Part shown: in pieces, positions 1 through 8,843 of the stretch
Position numbering within the stretch: position 1 is the first letter of the stretch
Layout: the number at the start of each line of letters is the position of its first letter
Origin: Bartonella apihabitans
GTDB lineage: Bacteria; Pseudomonadota; Alphaproteobacteria; Rhizobiales; Rhizobiaceae
NCBI RefSeq assembly: GCF_030758755.1
Contig: NZ_CP132387.1
Span: forward strand, 868,001-932,000
Direction: 5' to 3'
DNA length: 64,000 nt
The notes under the pieces: model-generated
Seen by the model: only the letters and a program-made list of their open reading frames with translations
Databases searched by the model: none
Told to the model about the DNA's origin: nothing
Position numbers and translations under genes: made by a program

Positions 1-59
1 ACACCCCGACTAACTCTCTTTTTCAGTCAAGATAACGCTTGGAGGGAAATAATATCCCG

Positions 60-260
60 ATCACTAGTTGGCCCTTAAGAGTCTTGGCAAATAGCCGGAA
101 ACTGTTCCGCGTACAACAGCTTGGAGAGGCTATTGATTTTATCTTCAAAGCGCTAATCTTTTAGAGCTTTGCTTTTTAGCTTACGAGCTTTCAATCGGTT
201 GAAAAAGCGCTCGGAAGTCAATGTGTCTATGAAGATGCGGCTATTTTCCGATAGCCACGT
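60..260 (-). other. Possible decayed coding remnant (uncertain)
   Basis: On the minus strand a reading frame gives '..TLTSERFFNRLKARKLKSK', then an in-frame stop at about 154, then another open stretch to about 75. The 'ERFFNRLK' string recalls the C-terminal part of IS5-type transposases, but the match is short and the frame is interrupted, so this is at most a decayed remnant. The rest of positions 1-444 shows no gene: no start with a ribosome binding site and no open frame that does not run into lpxXL. Confidence 0.2.
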
Positions 261-444
261 AGCTTGCTTCCCGCCGGAGTGTTAACTTTCGGGCGCTTAT
301 GACTTTGTCAATATTCTCGTTATTATTGTTTTTGAATTGTGATGGGCTTTTATGCGTTTATTCTCATAACCATCAACGCTAAATAGATATCCAGCGGATA
401 CAACAAATGGGAAATCTGTGCTTTTTGGAACGTTATAGGCGACA

Positions 445-1380
445 CTAATCGTCCCAGCGTTTATGGAACCACATCCATTGACCGGGATATTCGCGCACCC
501 ATGCTTCGACAGTATCATTCAGCTTTTGGGCGGCAGCAACCTCATCAATATTGCCATCCTTATCTTTTGGCAATTCCATGCGTTCGTAGAGTTCCAGCCT
601 GTAACGCCCGCCAGGTAAACGGATAGAGCGGGCAGGGTAGACATCGCAATCATATTGGCGGGCAAGCTTGATCAATAACGGGTTGGTTCTGACAGGTCTG
701 CCAAAAAAAGTTCCCTTTATGCCACGGCGGAATTTTTGATCGACCAACATGCCGACATCTTCACCTTCTGCCAATTTGCCCGCAAGCGCCCATGCAGCAC
801 CGGCTTTTGAAGGTACAAGATGCCCCATAGCAGTGCGCCGCGCCTTCAAAACCCGTTTTGCGATATAGGGATTATTCGGCGGACGAAAAAGTGCGGTCAC
901 ATTGAGATCGAATGTTGCGGCACAAATAGGTAAAAGTTCAAAATTACCGGTGTGCGCTGTAAAGAAAATGTGCGGTTTTTTTTCGTCTCGGAGCCGTACA
1001 AAAATATCAATTCCATCAACTTCAACCAGACCGGGCTTTTTCGCATTCGGATCAAAGTCAAAAATTTTATCGAGGAATACATATTCCGCAAACAGGCGTC
1101 CCATATTTTCCCACATTTCAAGAGCGGTTTTACGGATCCATTCGGGATCTTTTTCCGGATAGGCGTGACGCAAATTGTCAAGCGCAATCTGATGACGTGG
1201 GAGTAGTGGTCCGACAGTTCGGGCAAACCAGGCAAAAAAGCCGATTCCTGCTTTTGCCGGAAGATAACGAATAAGCGACATCAATCCGGCGACAAAATGT
1301 GCCCAAGACCAGTCCCACCAGTCTTTCAACTTTGTCCGGATGCGAAAAAGAATGAGTTTTAAACGCAATTTTTGCATCAA
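445..1380 (-). CDS. lpxXL: Lipid A biosynthesis acyltransferase, LpxXL-like
   Basis: A 311-residue member of the LpxL/HtrB/MsbB acyltransferase family, which transfers acyl chains from acyl carrier protein to lipid A at the inner membrane. The HX4(D/E) catalytic motif is visible as HTGNFE, and the C-terminus carries PGQWMWFHKRW, typical of the family. Its position as last gene of an acpXL/fabF/adh operon identifies it with the rhizobial LpxXL branch that attaches the 27-hydroxyoctacosanoate-type chain delivered by AcpXL. It overlaps the upstream dehydrogenase by 4 nt (ATGA), which suggests translational coupling. The substrate is inferred from context rather than from residues. Confidence 0.9.
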   Translation of the reverse strand: MMQKLRLKLILFRIRTKLKDWWDWSWAHFVAGLMSLIRYLPAKAGIGFFAWFARTVGPLLPRHQIALDNLRHAYPEKDPEWIRKTALEMWENMGRLFAEYVFLDKIFDFDPNAKKPGLVEVDGIDIFVRLRDEKKPHIFFTAHTGNFELLPICAATFDLNVTALFRPPNNPYIAKRVLKARRTAMGHLVPSKAGAAWALAGKLAEGEDVGMLVDQKFRRGIKGTFFGRPVRTNPLLIKLARQYDCDVYPARSIRLPGGRYRLELYERMELPKDKDGNIDEVAAAQKLNDTVEAWVREYPGQWMWFHKRWDD

Positions 1381-2406
1381 CTGATTTTCAGGATGATTTT
1401 ACCAAACACATCGCGGCTTTCCATCCGTTTCAATGCTTTTTCAATGTCTCCAAAATCGACAATGGTATCAACAACCGGATGAACAATGCCTTGTGCCATT
1501 TTTTGCATGGCATTCGCCATATTTTCCATTCGGCAGCCGAAAGAACCAAAAATTTTCAATTGCTGTTGGAAGAGTTGCATAAGGTTCATTGATGTAGAAA
1601 CGCCTGATGTCGAACCACACGTAACAAGGCGTCCGCCGCGTTTCAAAGACAGCATCGAACCGGCCCAGGTATCAGCACCAACATGTTCAAAAACCACGTC
1701 GACACCCTTTTTCTTGGTCAGCTTTCTTACAACATGTTCAAACCGATCGTTCCGATAGTTGATGACAACATCGGCACCCAGAGCTTTCGCTTTTTCGATT
1801 TTGCCGTCAGAGCCGACTGTTGTATAAACCGTGCAGCCCATGCGCTTTGCCAATTGTATTGCAGCCGAACCGATGCCTGATCCACCGGCATGTATGAGAA
1901 TTGTCTCGCCGGGCTGAAGTTTTGCATTATCAAACAGCATATGTTCAACAGTGCCGAAAGTGATTGGTGCTACAGCGGCATCAATTTCATCACAATCGAG
2001 CGGTGCCGGTACCAGCAATCGGGCAGGTAAATTCACAGCTTCACAGGCAAAACCATCAATATGGAAGCCGTGAACACCGCTGACATGTGTACAAAGATTA
2101 TCCCGTCCTTCACGACAGTTTTTGCAAAGTCCGCAGGTTCTTGCTCCGTAAATGGATACAATTTGTCCCACTTGAAGGTTACCAACGCCCGAACCGATCG
2201 ACTGTACAATACCGGAAGCTTCCGCGCCGATTGTGAGCGGTAATTTGCGCTTTGCAAAAGCCATACCCCGCCACCCCCAAACATCGATATGGTTAAGCGC
2301 TACAGCCTTTATTCTAACCGTAACTTCACCATTGCCGGTGGGCCGGAGGAGGCGCTATTTCAGTTAATTCAAGACGTTTGTCGTCAAGCAATTGCAATGC
2401 GCGCAT
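1377..2406 (-). pseudogene. Zinc-type alcohol dehydrogenase of the lipid A VLCFA cluster, frameshifted near its N-terminus
   Basis: Medium-chain dehydrogenase/reductase of the zinc alcohol dehydrogenase type. The structural zinc cysteines are visible in CGLCKNCREGRDNLC, and a Rossmann motif in HAGGSGIGSAA. An ATG at 2406 follows a good AAGAAGGA site and begins MRALQLLDDKRLELTEIAPPP. That frame stops at about 2326. The rest (TGNGEVTVRIKAVALNHIDVWGWRG, then MAFAKRKLP) is in the next frame. Removing one base from the CCC run (GGG at 2340-2342 on the plus strand) restores a continuous protein of about 342 residues. As read, only a 295-residue product from ATG 2264 is open, and it lacks about 48 residues of the catalytic domain. 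In rhizobia this gene lies between fabF1XL and lpxXL; its exact reaction is not certain. Confidence 0.8.
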
Positions 2407-2456
2407 GACTATTCCTTCTTAAAATAATGTACCAGAGAATGCCGTTAAAAGGTGAG

Positions 2457-3734
2457 TTACCCGTTATAAGCTCTGATGACAAGACTTTCATTCTGTCCGC
2501 CAAATCCGAAAGAATTGGAAAGAACAGAGGTCACATTGCCCTTCCGGCACTTGTTAGGCACTACATCAAGTGGAATTGCCGGATCAGGGTCATCATAGTT
2601 GATGGTTGGCGGCATAATACCGGTTCTGATGGTCAATAGTGAAAAAACTGCCTCTATCGCGCCGGCTGCAGTCAATGTGTGGCCAATCATAGATTTGTTG
2701 GATGACACCGGAACATCATGAACACGTTCGCCAAAGACATTTGACAAGGCCAGATATTCCATCTTTTCGTTTTCCGGCGTCGAGGTCCCGTGAGCGTTGA
2801 TATAATCAACGTCATCAATGCCAATTCCTGCGTCTTCCAATGCTTTGCGCATCGAACCCGTTGCAGGAGATGCATCGGGTTTTGAGCGCGTGCGGTGAAA
2901 GTCGTCGGCGGTTTCTCCGCAACCGGCAAGAATACCCAGAACTTTTGCGCCGCGCTTTAATGCACTTTCAAGCGATTCCATAACAAGTGCTCCTGACCCT
3001 TCAGCCATTACGAAGCCATCACGGCCTTTGCTGAAAGGTTTCGAGGCTTTCTCGGGTATCTGGTTTTGTGTTGAAAGAGCAGATAACAAGGAAAACCTTA
3101 TCAGAGCTTCCGCCGAAACCGAACCATCTGTACCAATTGTCAATGCGCGATCGGTTTCGCCGCGTCGTATAGCTTCCACGCCAAGTTGTATTGCCGTTGC
3201 GCCGGAGGCGCAGGCGGTAGACAAAGTAACAGGAAGGCCGGTTGTTCCGAAATGATCTTTCAAACGTTCAGCAATATAGCCGAATTGCGTAGTCTCGAAG
3301 AAAGCTTGATGAGGGGTTTTAGCGCATATTTCCAAAAACGCCTGATAGGACGGATTTTTTTCGCGATTAACTTCATCATCAAGAGCAAAACGCGACTTCC
3401 AATCAAGTTCTACCGGCGGAGCGGCTAAAAAAAGTGGCCCGTTAAAAGCAGTTTCATCGAGTCCGGCTTCCTGGATTGCTTCGCTTGCAGCGACTGTTGC
3501 CAGTTTTTCCGATAAAGCCGAAGCACCGATGTGACTTTCTTCAAGAAAATCCACCGTGCCGGCTATTTGTGTGGTTAAACCTTCAACCGGAAAGCGCGTA
3601 ATCCTGTGAATACCGCTGACACCATTGACAAGCTTTTCCCAGTTTTTATCTTTTCCCTGACCTAAAGAACTGATGACACCAGCTCCGGTAATTGCGACAA
3701 CTGGCCGCCCTAGATGATCGGTATATTTGTCCAT
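2457..3734 (-). CDS. fabF1XL: Beta-ketoacyl-ACP synthase, FabF1XL-like, catalytic subunit
   Basis: A 425-residue condensing enzyme that extends acyl-ACP by two carbons. The full Cys-His-His triad is present: Cys in STACASGATAIQ (about residue 175), His in NAHGTSTP, and His in SNKSMIGHTLTAAGA. It lies 10 nt after a second, degenerate KS gene and next to acpXL. By analogy with rhizobial clusters it should elongate the very-long-chain fatty acid carried on AcpXL rather than serve housekeeping fatty acid synthesis. The neighbouring degenerate KS may be its partner subunit, as in KS/chain-length-factor pairs. Confidence 0.9.
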   Translation of the reverse strand: MDKYTDHLGRPVVAITGAGVISSLGQGKDKNWEKLVNGVSGIHRITRFPVEGLTTQIAGTVDFLEESHIGASALSEKLATVAASEAIQEAGLDETAFNGPLFLAAPPVELDWKSRFALDDEVNREKNPSYQAFLEICAKTPHQAFFETTQFGYIAERLKDHFGTTGLPVTLSTACASGATAIQLGVEAIRRGETDRALTIGTDGSVSAEALIRFSLLSALSTQNQIPEKASKPFSKGRDGFVMAEGSGALVMESLESALKRGAKVLGILAGCGETADDFHRTRSKPDASPATGSMRKALEDAGIGIDDVDYINAHGTSTPENEKMEYLALSNVFGERVHDVPVSSNKSMIGHTLTAAGAIEAVFSLLTIRTGIMPPTINYDDPDPAIPLDVVPNKCRKGNVTSVLSNSFGFGGQNESLVIRAYNG

Positions 3735-3744
3735 TACGAATCCT

Positions 3745-4938
3745 TTAGCCAGCTATAAGTCTTGCCATGCCTTCGGCTCTTGTTGCGCCAACGGTAGAAA
3801 CGATAACGCTCTCAAGACTGCCATCGAATGGTTGTTCATCATCACTTAATGCTTTGAAGCCTTGTTTTTTCTTCATAGCCATAGCGCCGAGAGCCAGTGC
3901 AAGAGGAAATTGCGCTTCACGCCAATGGCCGAACAAAGTCGAAATACCTCTATAGGCAAGCTTGTTCTTGTCCCATAAAGTCTTCTCGGCTGCGGTTATG
4001 CCTTTAACACCGGAAGCGCCTGATACGATGAGATCGTTTTGTCCAAGATGAGCGTTTCCTTTGACACGTTCCAGAATTGTACCCAGTGTTTTCTCAAGCG
4101 GTATCTTTTTACGATTAGTTTGATCGGCAACAAAATCCGAAATGACTGCATAGATATTGGCACCGCGTTTTTTTGCATATTCGGCACTTTCCAACACAAG
4201 AAAAACGCCGCCGGACCCGGTGACAAGGCCACCGCCCAGACAATTCTCGCGCTGCCAAACAGGCGACCAACCATCCCGCTTCAATAATTGACCCAATTCT
4301 TGTCCCAACAACATATCATAGTGCTGGGCATTATATGAGCCGCCAACAAGGGCATGAGTGCTTTGACCGGATCTGATACGCGCAATTGCAACCATCAAGG
4401 CAGCAAGGCCACTTCCTTCTTCTCCCATAAAGCTGCGTGACGAACCTATAACCTTGTGAACAATCGAAATATTGCCTGCCAATAGATTTGAAAGCTGCGC
4501 AAGAAAAAGAGTTGGACGCAACTCGGTTGACAGAGTTGCGTTGAGCATCACACCACGATCCGTTGTTGTGCGACCTTTGTTGAGTATCTCGACATCAACA
4601 TTGACATCACGTTCGCCGCCACCGGCACCAACGATCATATCCATGGTTGAAGTGATCGAAAGATCACCTTTGACACCTGCATCGTCCAAGGCAAGACCGG
4701 CCGCATATGTACCCAATCTTTGCCAGGTTTCCATCTGCCTTTGATCGCTCCGCTTGGGAATTTGCTCACTCCAGTCAACTTCCCCGAGAGCATGAACGGT
4801 ATAAGGAGAAAAGCTTTCACTATCAATTCGCGGGGAGAGGGGAGACGCGTTCAGCATCTCCCAATGTTTTTCAACACCTTCTCCCAAAGAGCTGATTAAA
4901 CCTATACCGGTGATGACGACAGAATGGTTTTTTTGCAT
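3745..4938 (-). CDS. fabF2XL: Degenerate beta-ketoacyl-ACP synthase, FabF2XL-like (chain-length-factor-like)
   Basis: A 397-residue protein with the KS fold (VVITGIGLISSLGEGVEKHW at the N-terminus) but a damaged active site. Aligning by eye with its neighbour FabF1XL, the catalytic Cys is replaced by Glu in GEEGSG, the first catalytic His by Ser in SGASG, and only the second His remains, in FGHWREAQ. It should therefore not condense acyl chains alone. The tight pairing with an intact KS suggests a heterodimer in which this subunit sets chain length. It starts 9 nt after acpXL, with no fabZ-type dehydratase between them, unlike the usual rhizobial gene order. Confidence 0.85.
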   Translation of the reverse strand: MQKNHSVVITGIGLISSLGEGVEKHWEMLNASPLSPRIDSESFSPYTVHALGEVDWSEQIPKRSDQRQMETWQRLGTYAAGLALDDAGVKGDLSITSTMDMIVGAGGGERDVNVDVEILNKGRTTTDRGVMLNATLSTELRPTLFLAQLSNLLAGNISIVHKVIGSSRSFMGEEGSGLAALMVAIARIRSGQSTHALVGGSYNAQHYDMLLGQELGQLLKRDGWSPVWQRENCLGGGLVTGSGGVFLVLESAEYAKKRGANIYAVISDFVADQTNRKKIPLEKTLGTILERVKGNAHLGQNDLIVSGASGVKGITAAEKTLWDKNKLAYRGISTLFGHWREAQFPLALALGAMAMKKKQGFKALSDDEQPFDGSLESVIVSTVGATRAEGMARLIAG

Positions 4939-4947
4939 TATACAGGA

Positions 4948-5232
4948 TTATCCGGCGTTTTTGGCTGCAACAAGTTCGTCAATTTTTGCGCAAAGATTTT
5001 TCAAAACAAAATATTCATCTGTTCCTACTTTGCCTTCATTAACTTCCTGTGTCCATTGCTCTAGCGGTATTTTGATACCGAAAGCTTTGTCTATAGCAAA
5101 AACAATATCCAGAAAGTCCAGACTATCAATACCGAGATCGTCAATTGTATGGCTTTCCGGTGTGATTGTATTGCGATCGATCTCGCTTGTTTCAGCGATG
5201 ATATCGGCAACTTTGTCAAACGTAGAGGACAA
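4948..5232 (-). CDS. acpXL: Acyl carrier protein AcpXL
   Basis: Specialised acyl carrier protein for very-long-chain fatty acids destined for lipid A. The phosphopantetheine attachment serine lies in [16 protein letters not shown] prefer the TTG start at 5232, giving [18 protein letters not shown] and 94 residues, close to the family's usual 92-94. An AAAAGGAA site sits 7 nt upstream of it. The longer open frame to an ATG at 5265 would add 11 residues that do not resemble the family. First gene of the minus-strand operon acpXL-fabF2-fabF1-adh-lpxXL. Confidence 0.9.
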   Translation of the reverse strand: MSSTFDKVADIIAETSEIDRNTITPESHTIDDLGIDSLDFLDIVFAIDKAFGIKIPLEQWTQEVNEGKVGTDEYFVLKNLCAKIDELVAAKNAG

Positions 5233-5376
5233 TGTGCAATTCCTTTTACTAGTTACGGCCGTCAAGCAGCCTTTCAGCGACTTTATCTAGCGTCTTTCTC
5301 GATTAAAAAAAAGACTTAAAGCAGAATTAACATTTCTTATTGCTTCACGGAAACAATATTCCGCCTCTTCCACTAT

Positions 5377-5402
5377 AAAGCCGGTTCTATTTCGGCTTTT
5401 TT
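5377..5402. terminator. Possible intrinsic terminator downstream of maeB
   Basis: A 7-bp stem AAAGCCG/CGGCTTT with a 9-nt loop, followed by T's on the plus strand. The nearest transcript that could need it is maeB on the minus strand, where the T tract is short (CTTTAT). The function is therefore uncertain. Confidence 0.4.
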
Positions 5403-5460
5403 ATGGAGATAGAGGCGGAATAACAGTCAAAAAGTAAAATGGAAAGCAAATTTTACGCCT

Positions 5461-7782
5461 TTACCCGTTCTTGAGTTGTTTTTGATTCCCTTTCGTATTG
5501 GCTTCAAGGACGGCAAGAGCTGTCATATTGACGACGCCACGAGAGGTAACGGATGTTGTTAAAATATGGGCAGGTCTTGCTGTACCCAACAATATCGGCC
5601 CGACATGTAATGCATCTGTCAGATTTTTTACAACGTTAAGAGTGATATTGGCAGCATCGAGATTAGGGAACACAAGCAGATTTGCTTCCCCTTTTAAACG
5701 AGATCCGGGGAAAACACGATCACGTAAAATTTGTGAAAGAGCTGCATCTCCATGCATTTCACCATCTGATTTAAGCTCGGGATAACGCTCGGCAAGAAGC
5801 TCGGAAGCTTTGCGCATCTTTCTGGCGGATTCCGTATCTTTAGAGCCGAAGTTGGAATGAGAAAGAAGCGCCACTTTCGGCTCGATACCGAAACCACGAA
5901 CCTCTTCGGCAGCGAGTGCTGCCATTTCCACGATCTGTTCTGCACTTGGATCGGTGTTTACATAAGTGTCTGTCAGGAACAATGTTCCACGCTGCGATAT
6001 CAGCAGGCTCAAAGCCGAAAATTGACCGACATTATTTCCGCGACCTATGATTTGATCTACAAGTTGAAGATTCCTTCCAAAACGGCCACCAAGCCCGCAG
6101 ATCATGGCATCTGCCTCGTTACGCATGACAGCAAGAGCGGCAATTGCTGTTGTCGATGTCCGAACGATTGTTTTTGCAGCTTCCGGTGTTACACCACGCC
6201 GGCCGGTGTAATGAAGAAACAGATCGACATAATCACGATAGCGCGGGTCATTCTGCGGATTGATGAGTTCGAAATCCTTACCCGGACGAATTCTCAAACC
6301 GAAACGTTTCAGTCTCGTTTCGACCACATCCGGCCTGCCGATCAGAATTGGTGTGGCTGTCTGGTCTTCAAGAACGATTTGAGCTGCGCGCAAAACTCTT
6401 TCATCTTCACCATCTGCGTAGATAACGCGTTTACGTTCGGCAATTTTTGCGGCGGCAAAAACCGGCTTCATGATCAGTCCGGAACGGAAAACAAACCGGT
6501 TCAATCGATCAAGATAAGCGTTCATATCTTTGATCGGTCTTGTCGCTACGCCTGATTCCATTGCCGCTTTTGCAACTGCCGGCGCAATGCGCAAAATAAG
6601 CCGTGGATCAAAAGGGGAGGGAATGAGGTAATTTGGTCCGAAGCTCAGAGCTTCACCCGAATAGGCGCGGGCAGCAACATCGGACGGTTCTTCCTTGGCC
6701 AGTGCAGCAATAGCGTAAACGGCTGCTGCTTTCATCTCCTCGTTGATTGCCGTTGCTCCGACATCAAGTGCGCCACGGAAAATATACGGAAAACAAAGAA
6801 CATTATTAACCTGATTGGGATAATCGGACCGACCGGTACAAATCATCGCATCGGGACGCACTTTTCTGGCTTCTTCGGGCATAATTTCTGGCGTCGGATT
6901 GGCAAGAGCCAGAATGAGCGGCGTCTTGGCCATTTTGGCGACCATTTCCGGCTTCAGGACATTTCCTGCCGAAACCCCGAGAAATATGTCGGCATTATCA
7001 ATGATGTCGTCAAGTTTGCGGGCATCTGTCTTTTGCGCGTAGACACTTTTCCAGCGATCCATCAGCGCTTCGCGTCCCTCATAAACAACGCCTTCAAGAT
7101 CGCTAACCCAGATATTTTCTTTTTTTGCACCGAGTCGGACCAAAAGATTAAGGCAGGCGAGGGCCGCCGCACCCGCTCCGGAAGCGACAATTTTTACATC
7201 CTCGATTTTTTTGTGAGCAAGTTCGAGGCCATTGATAACAGCCGCACCAACGATAATGGCTGTGCCATGCTGGTCGTCATGAAATACCGGAATATTCATC
7301 CGTGCCCGGAGTTGTTCTTCGACTTCGAAACATTCAGGTGCTTTGATATCTTCAAGATTTATGCCGCCAAATGTCGGCTCCAAAGCAGCGACAGTTTCGA
7401 CAATATGCGGAATGTCATTGGCTTTTATTTCGATGTCGAAAACGTCAATATTCGCGAATTTTTTGAAGAGGACGGCCTTTCCTTCCATAACCGGTTTGGC
7501 CGCAAGCGGGCCAATATTTCCAAGACCGAGAACCGCAGTACCATTCGAAACAACCGCAACGAGATTTGCTCGTGAAGTGTATTCTGCAGCCGTCTTCGGA
7601 TCGTCATGGATTGCCTCGCAAGGAGCAGCAACGCCTGGAGAATAGGCGAGTGCAAGATCACGCTGGTTTCCAAGCGGAGTTGTCGGATGTATTTCGAGTT
7701 TTCCGGGGTTCGGATAACGGTGATAAAAAAGTGCAGCTTCTTCGAGTTCTTTCTGACGGGGAGATTTGTTTTTCTGTACCAT
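5461..7782 (-). CDS. maeB: NADP-dependent malic enzyme with C-terminal phosphotransacetylase-like domain
   Basis: A 773-residue cytosolic enzyme that oxidatively decarboxylates malate to pyruvate with reduction of NADP+. The malic enzyme part covers about residues 1-430 ([11 protein letters not shown] near 48, [19 protein letters not shown] near 85, FHDDQHGTA near 165, [13 protein letters not shown] near 200). The rest matches the phosphotransacetylase fold found at the C-terminus of MaeB proteins, which is normally regulatory rather than catalytic. A GGAAGAG site precedes the ATG. It follows an SDR gene by 16 nt on the same strand, probably as an operon. Confidence 0.95.
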   Translation of the reverse strand: MVQKNKSPRQKELEEAALFYHRYPNPGKLEIHPTTPLGNQRDLALAYSPGVAAPCEAIHDDPKTAAEYTSRANLVAVVSNGTAVLGLGNIGPLAAKPVMEGKAVLFKKFANIDVFDIEIKANDIPHIVETVAALEPTFGGINLEDIKAPECFEVEEQLRARMNIPVFHDDQHGTAIIVGAAVINGLELAHKKIEDVKIVASGAGAAALACLNLLVRLGAKKENIWVSDLEGVVYEGREALMDRWKSVYAQKTDARKLDDIIDNADIFLGVSAGNVLKPEMVAKMAKTPLILALANPTPEIMPEEARKVRPDAMICTGRSDYPNQVNNVLCFPYIFRGALDVGATAINEEMKAAAVYAIAALAKEEPSDVAARAYSGEALSFGPNYLIPSPFDPRLILRIAPAVAKAAMESGVATRPIKDMNAYLDRLNRFVFRSGLIMKPVFAAAKIAERKRVIYADGEDERVLRAAQIVLEDQTATPILIGRPDVVETRLKRFGLRIRPGKDFELINPQNDPRYRDYVDLFLHYTGRRGVTPEAAKTIVRTSTTAIAALAVMRNEADAMICGLGGRFGRNLQLVDQIIGRGNNVGQFSALSLLISQRGTLFLTDTYVNTDPSAEQIVEMAALAAEEVRGFGIEPKVALLSHSNFGSKDTESARKMRKASELLAERYPELKSDGEMHGDAALSQILRDRVFPGSRLKGEANLLVFPNLDAANITLNVVKNLTDALHVGPILLGTARPAHILTTSVTSRGVVNMTALAVLEANTKGNQKQLKNG

Positions 7783-7798
7783 ATTGCTCTTCCAAATT

Positions 7799-8578
7799 TC
7801 AAAAGGCGCTCAAATAAGAGCCGCCATCAATGATTAAATTCTGCCCGGTTATAAAACCGGATTTTTCCGAGCATAAAAAAGCGCAAGCCTGTCCGAATTC
7901 TTCAGGATTGCCAAATCGTTTTGCCGGATTTTGTGATTGTCTTTCCTTCATGATCGTGTCAGCGGATATTCCGGTCTTACCGGAAGCAGCATCAAAGCTT
8001 TGTTTTAGCCGGTCAGTCAGAAATGGGCCGGGCAAAAGATTGTTGATCGTTACGTTATTGCAAACAACCGTTCGTGCAATGCCTGCGAGAAACGATGTGA
8101 GGCCTGCCCGTGCACCCGATGACAGGTCAAGTCCTGCTATCGGAGCGTAGACGGACGTAGACGTTATATTGACAATGCGGCCAAACTTTTTTTGAACCAT
8201 TTTGTCAATAACCGCTTTGATAAGTTCGATTGGCGTTATCATATTCTGAATGACGCCATCGACAATTTTACCGCGATCAAGCTCTCTGAAATCACGAAAT
8301 TGCGGGCCATGGTTATTGGTAACGAGAATATCCGGTTCAGGGCATTGTTCTAACAGTAAATGCTGCCCCTCGGATGTTGAAACGTCACCAACGACCTCTA
8401 TCACGGTTTTCCGGGTAAGTGCTTTGATTTCTTGTGCTGCTTTATGAAGACTATCCGCATGTCGTCCGTTGATTATAACGTCGCATCCTTCATTTGCCAA
8501 AGCTATTGCACATGCTTTTCCGAGTCCTTTGCTTGAAGCACATATGATCGCTTTACGCCCGCTTATACCCAAATCCAT
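7799..8578 (-). CDS. Atypical short-chain dehydrogenase/reductase lacking the YxxxK motif
   Basis: A 259-residue SDR-fold protein. The cofactor loop is CASSKGLGKAC (about residues 13-23), and the usual NNAG is NNHG (about 94). At the catalytic position, where classical SDRs have YxxxK, this protein reads LDLSSGARAGLT, so both Tyr and Lys are missing. The rest of the fold is intact (INNLLPGPFLTDRL, GFITGQNLIIDGGSY). I recall related proteins in other proteobacteria with the same SSGARAG string, so this is probably a subfamily trait rather than decay. Substrate unknown. It is co-directional with maeB, 16 nt upstream of it. Confidence 0.85.
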   Translation of the reverse strand: MDLGISGRKAIICASSKGLGKACAIALANEGCDVIINGRHADSLHKAAQEIKALTRKTVIEVVGDVSTSEGQHLLLEQCPEPDILVTNNHGPQFRDFRELDRGKIVDGVIQNMITPIELIKAVIDKMVQKKFGRIVNITSTSVYAPIAGLDLSSGARAGLTSFLAGIARTVVCNNVTINNLLPGPFLTDRLKQSFDAASGKTGISADTIMKERQSQNPAKRFGNPEEFGQACAFLCSEKSGFITGQNLIIDGGSYLSAF

Positions 8579-8843
8579 ATTATACTTTCATTCAGAAAAA
8601 ACTTGATAACGAGATGAAATTCAATACTCATCTCGTCTTGTCAGACGAATGTTATGCTTTCGTTTCATCTTTTTCAACTATAGTCTAACGACAGTCACCT
8701 GTCATGATCCACGGAAGCTCCCTCCTTACACGAATTTGTTATAATCAAAATTTTTATAGTTAATGGCACATTAATCTTTCTGAATGATACTTAAAATTGT
8801 ATTGAGAGGAATTGACATTTCAACGGGGTAATGGACGGGTTGA
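8579..8843. other. Divergent intergenic region
   Basis: 265 bp between the minus-strand SDR-maeB unit and the plus-strand MCE operon. It must hold promoters for both directions. It is AT-rich, but I could not assign -35/-10 boxes with confidence and saw no strong inverted repeat. Confidence 0.5.

Noticed and set aside
297..518. 73-codon minus-strand frame overlapping the end of lpxXL
   Set aside because: It overlaps a well-supported gene on the same strand in another frame, has no ribosome binding site, and resembles nothing.
5857..6555. 232-codon plus-strand frame inside maeB
   Set aside because: Antisense shadow of the conserved malic enzyme gene; amino acid composition is that of a frame shadow (Cys- and His-rich).
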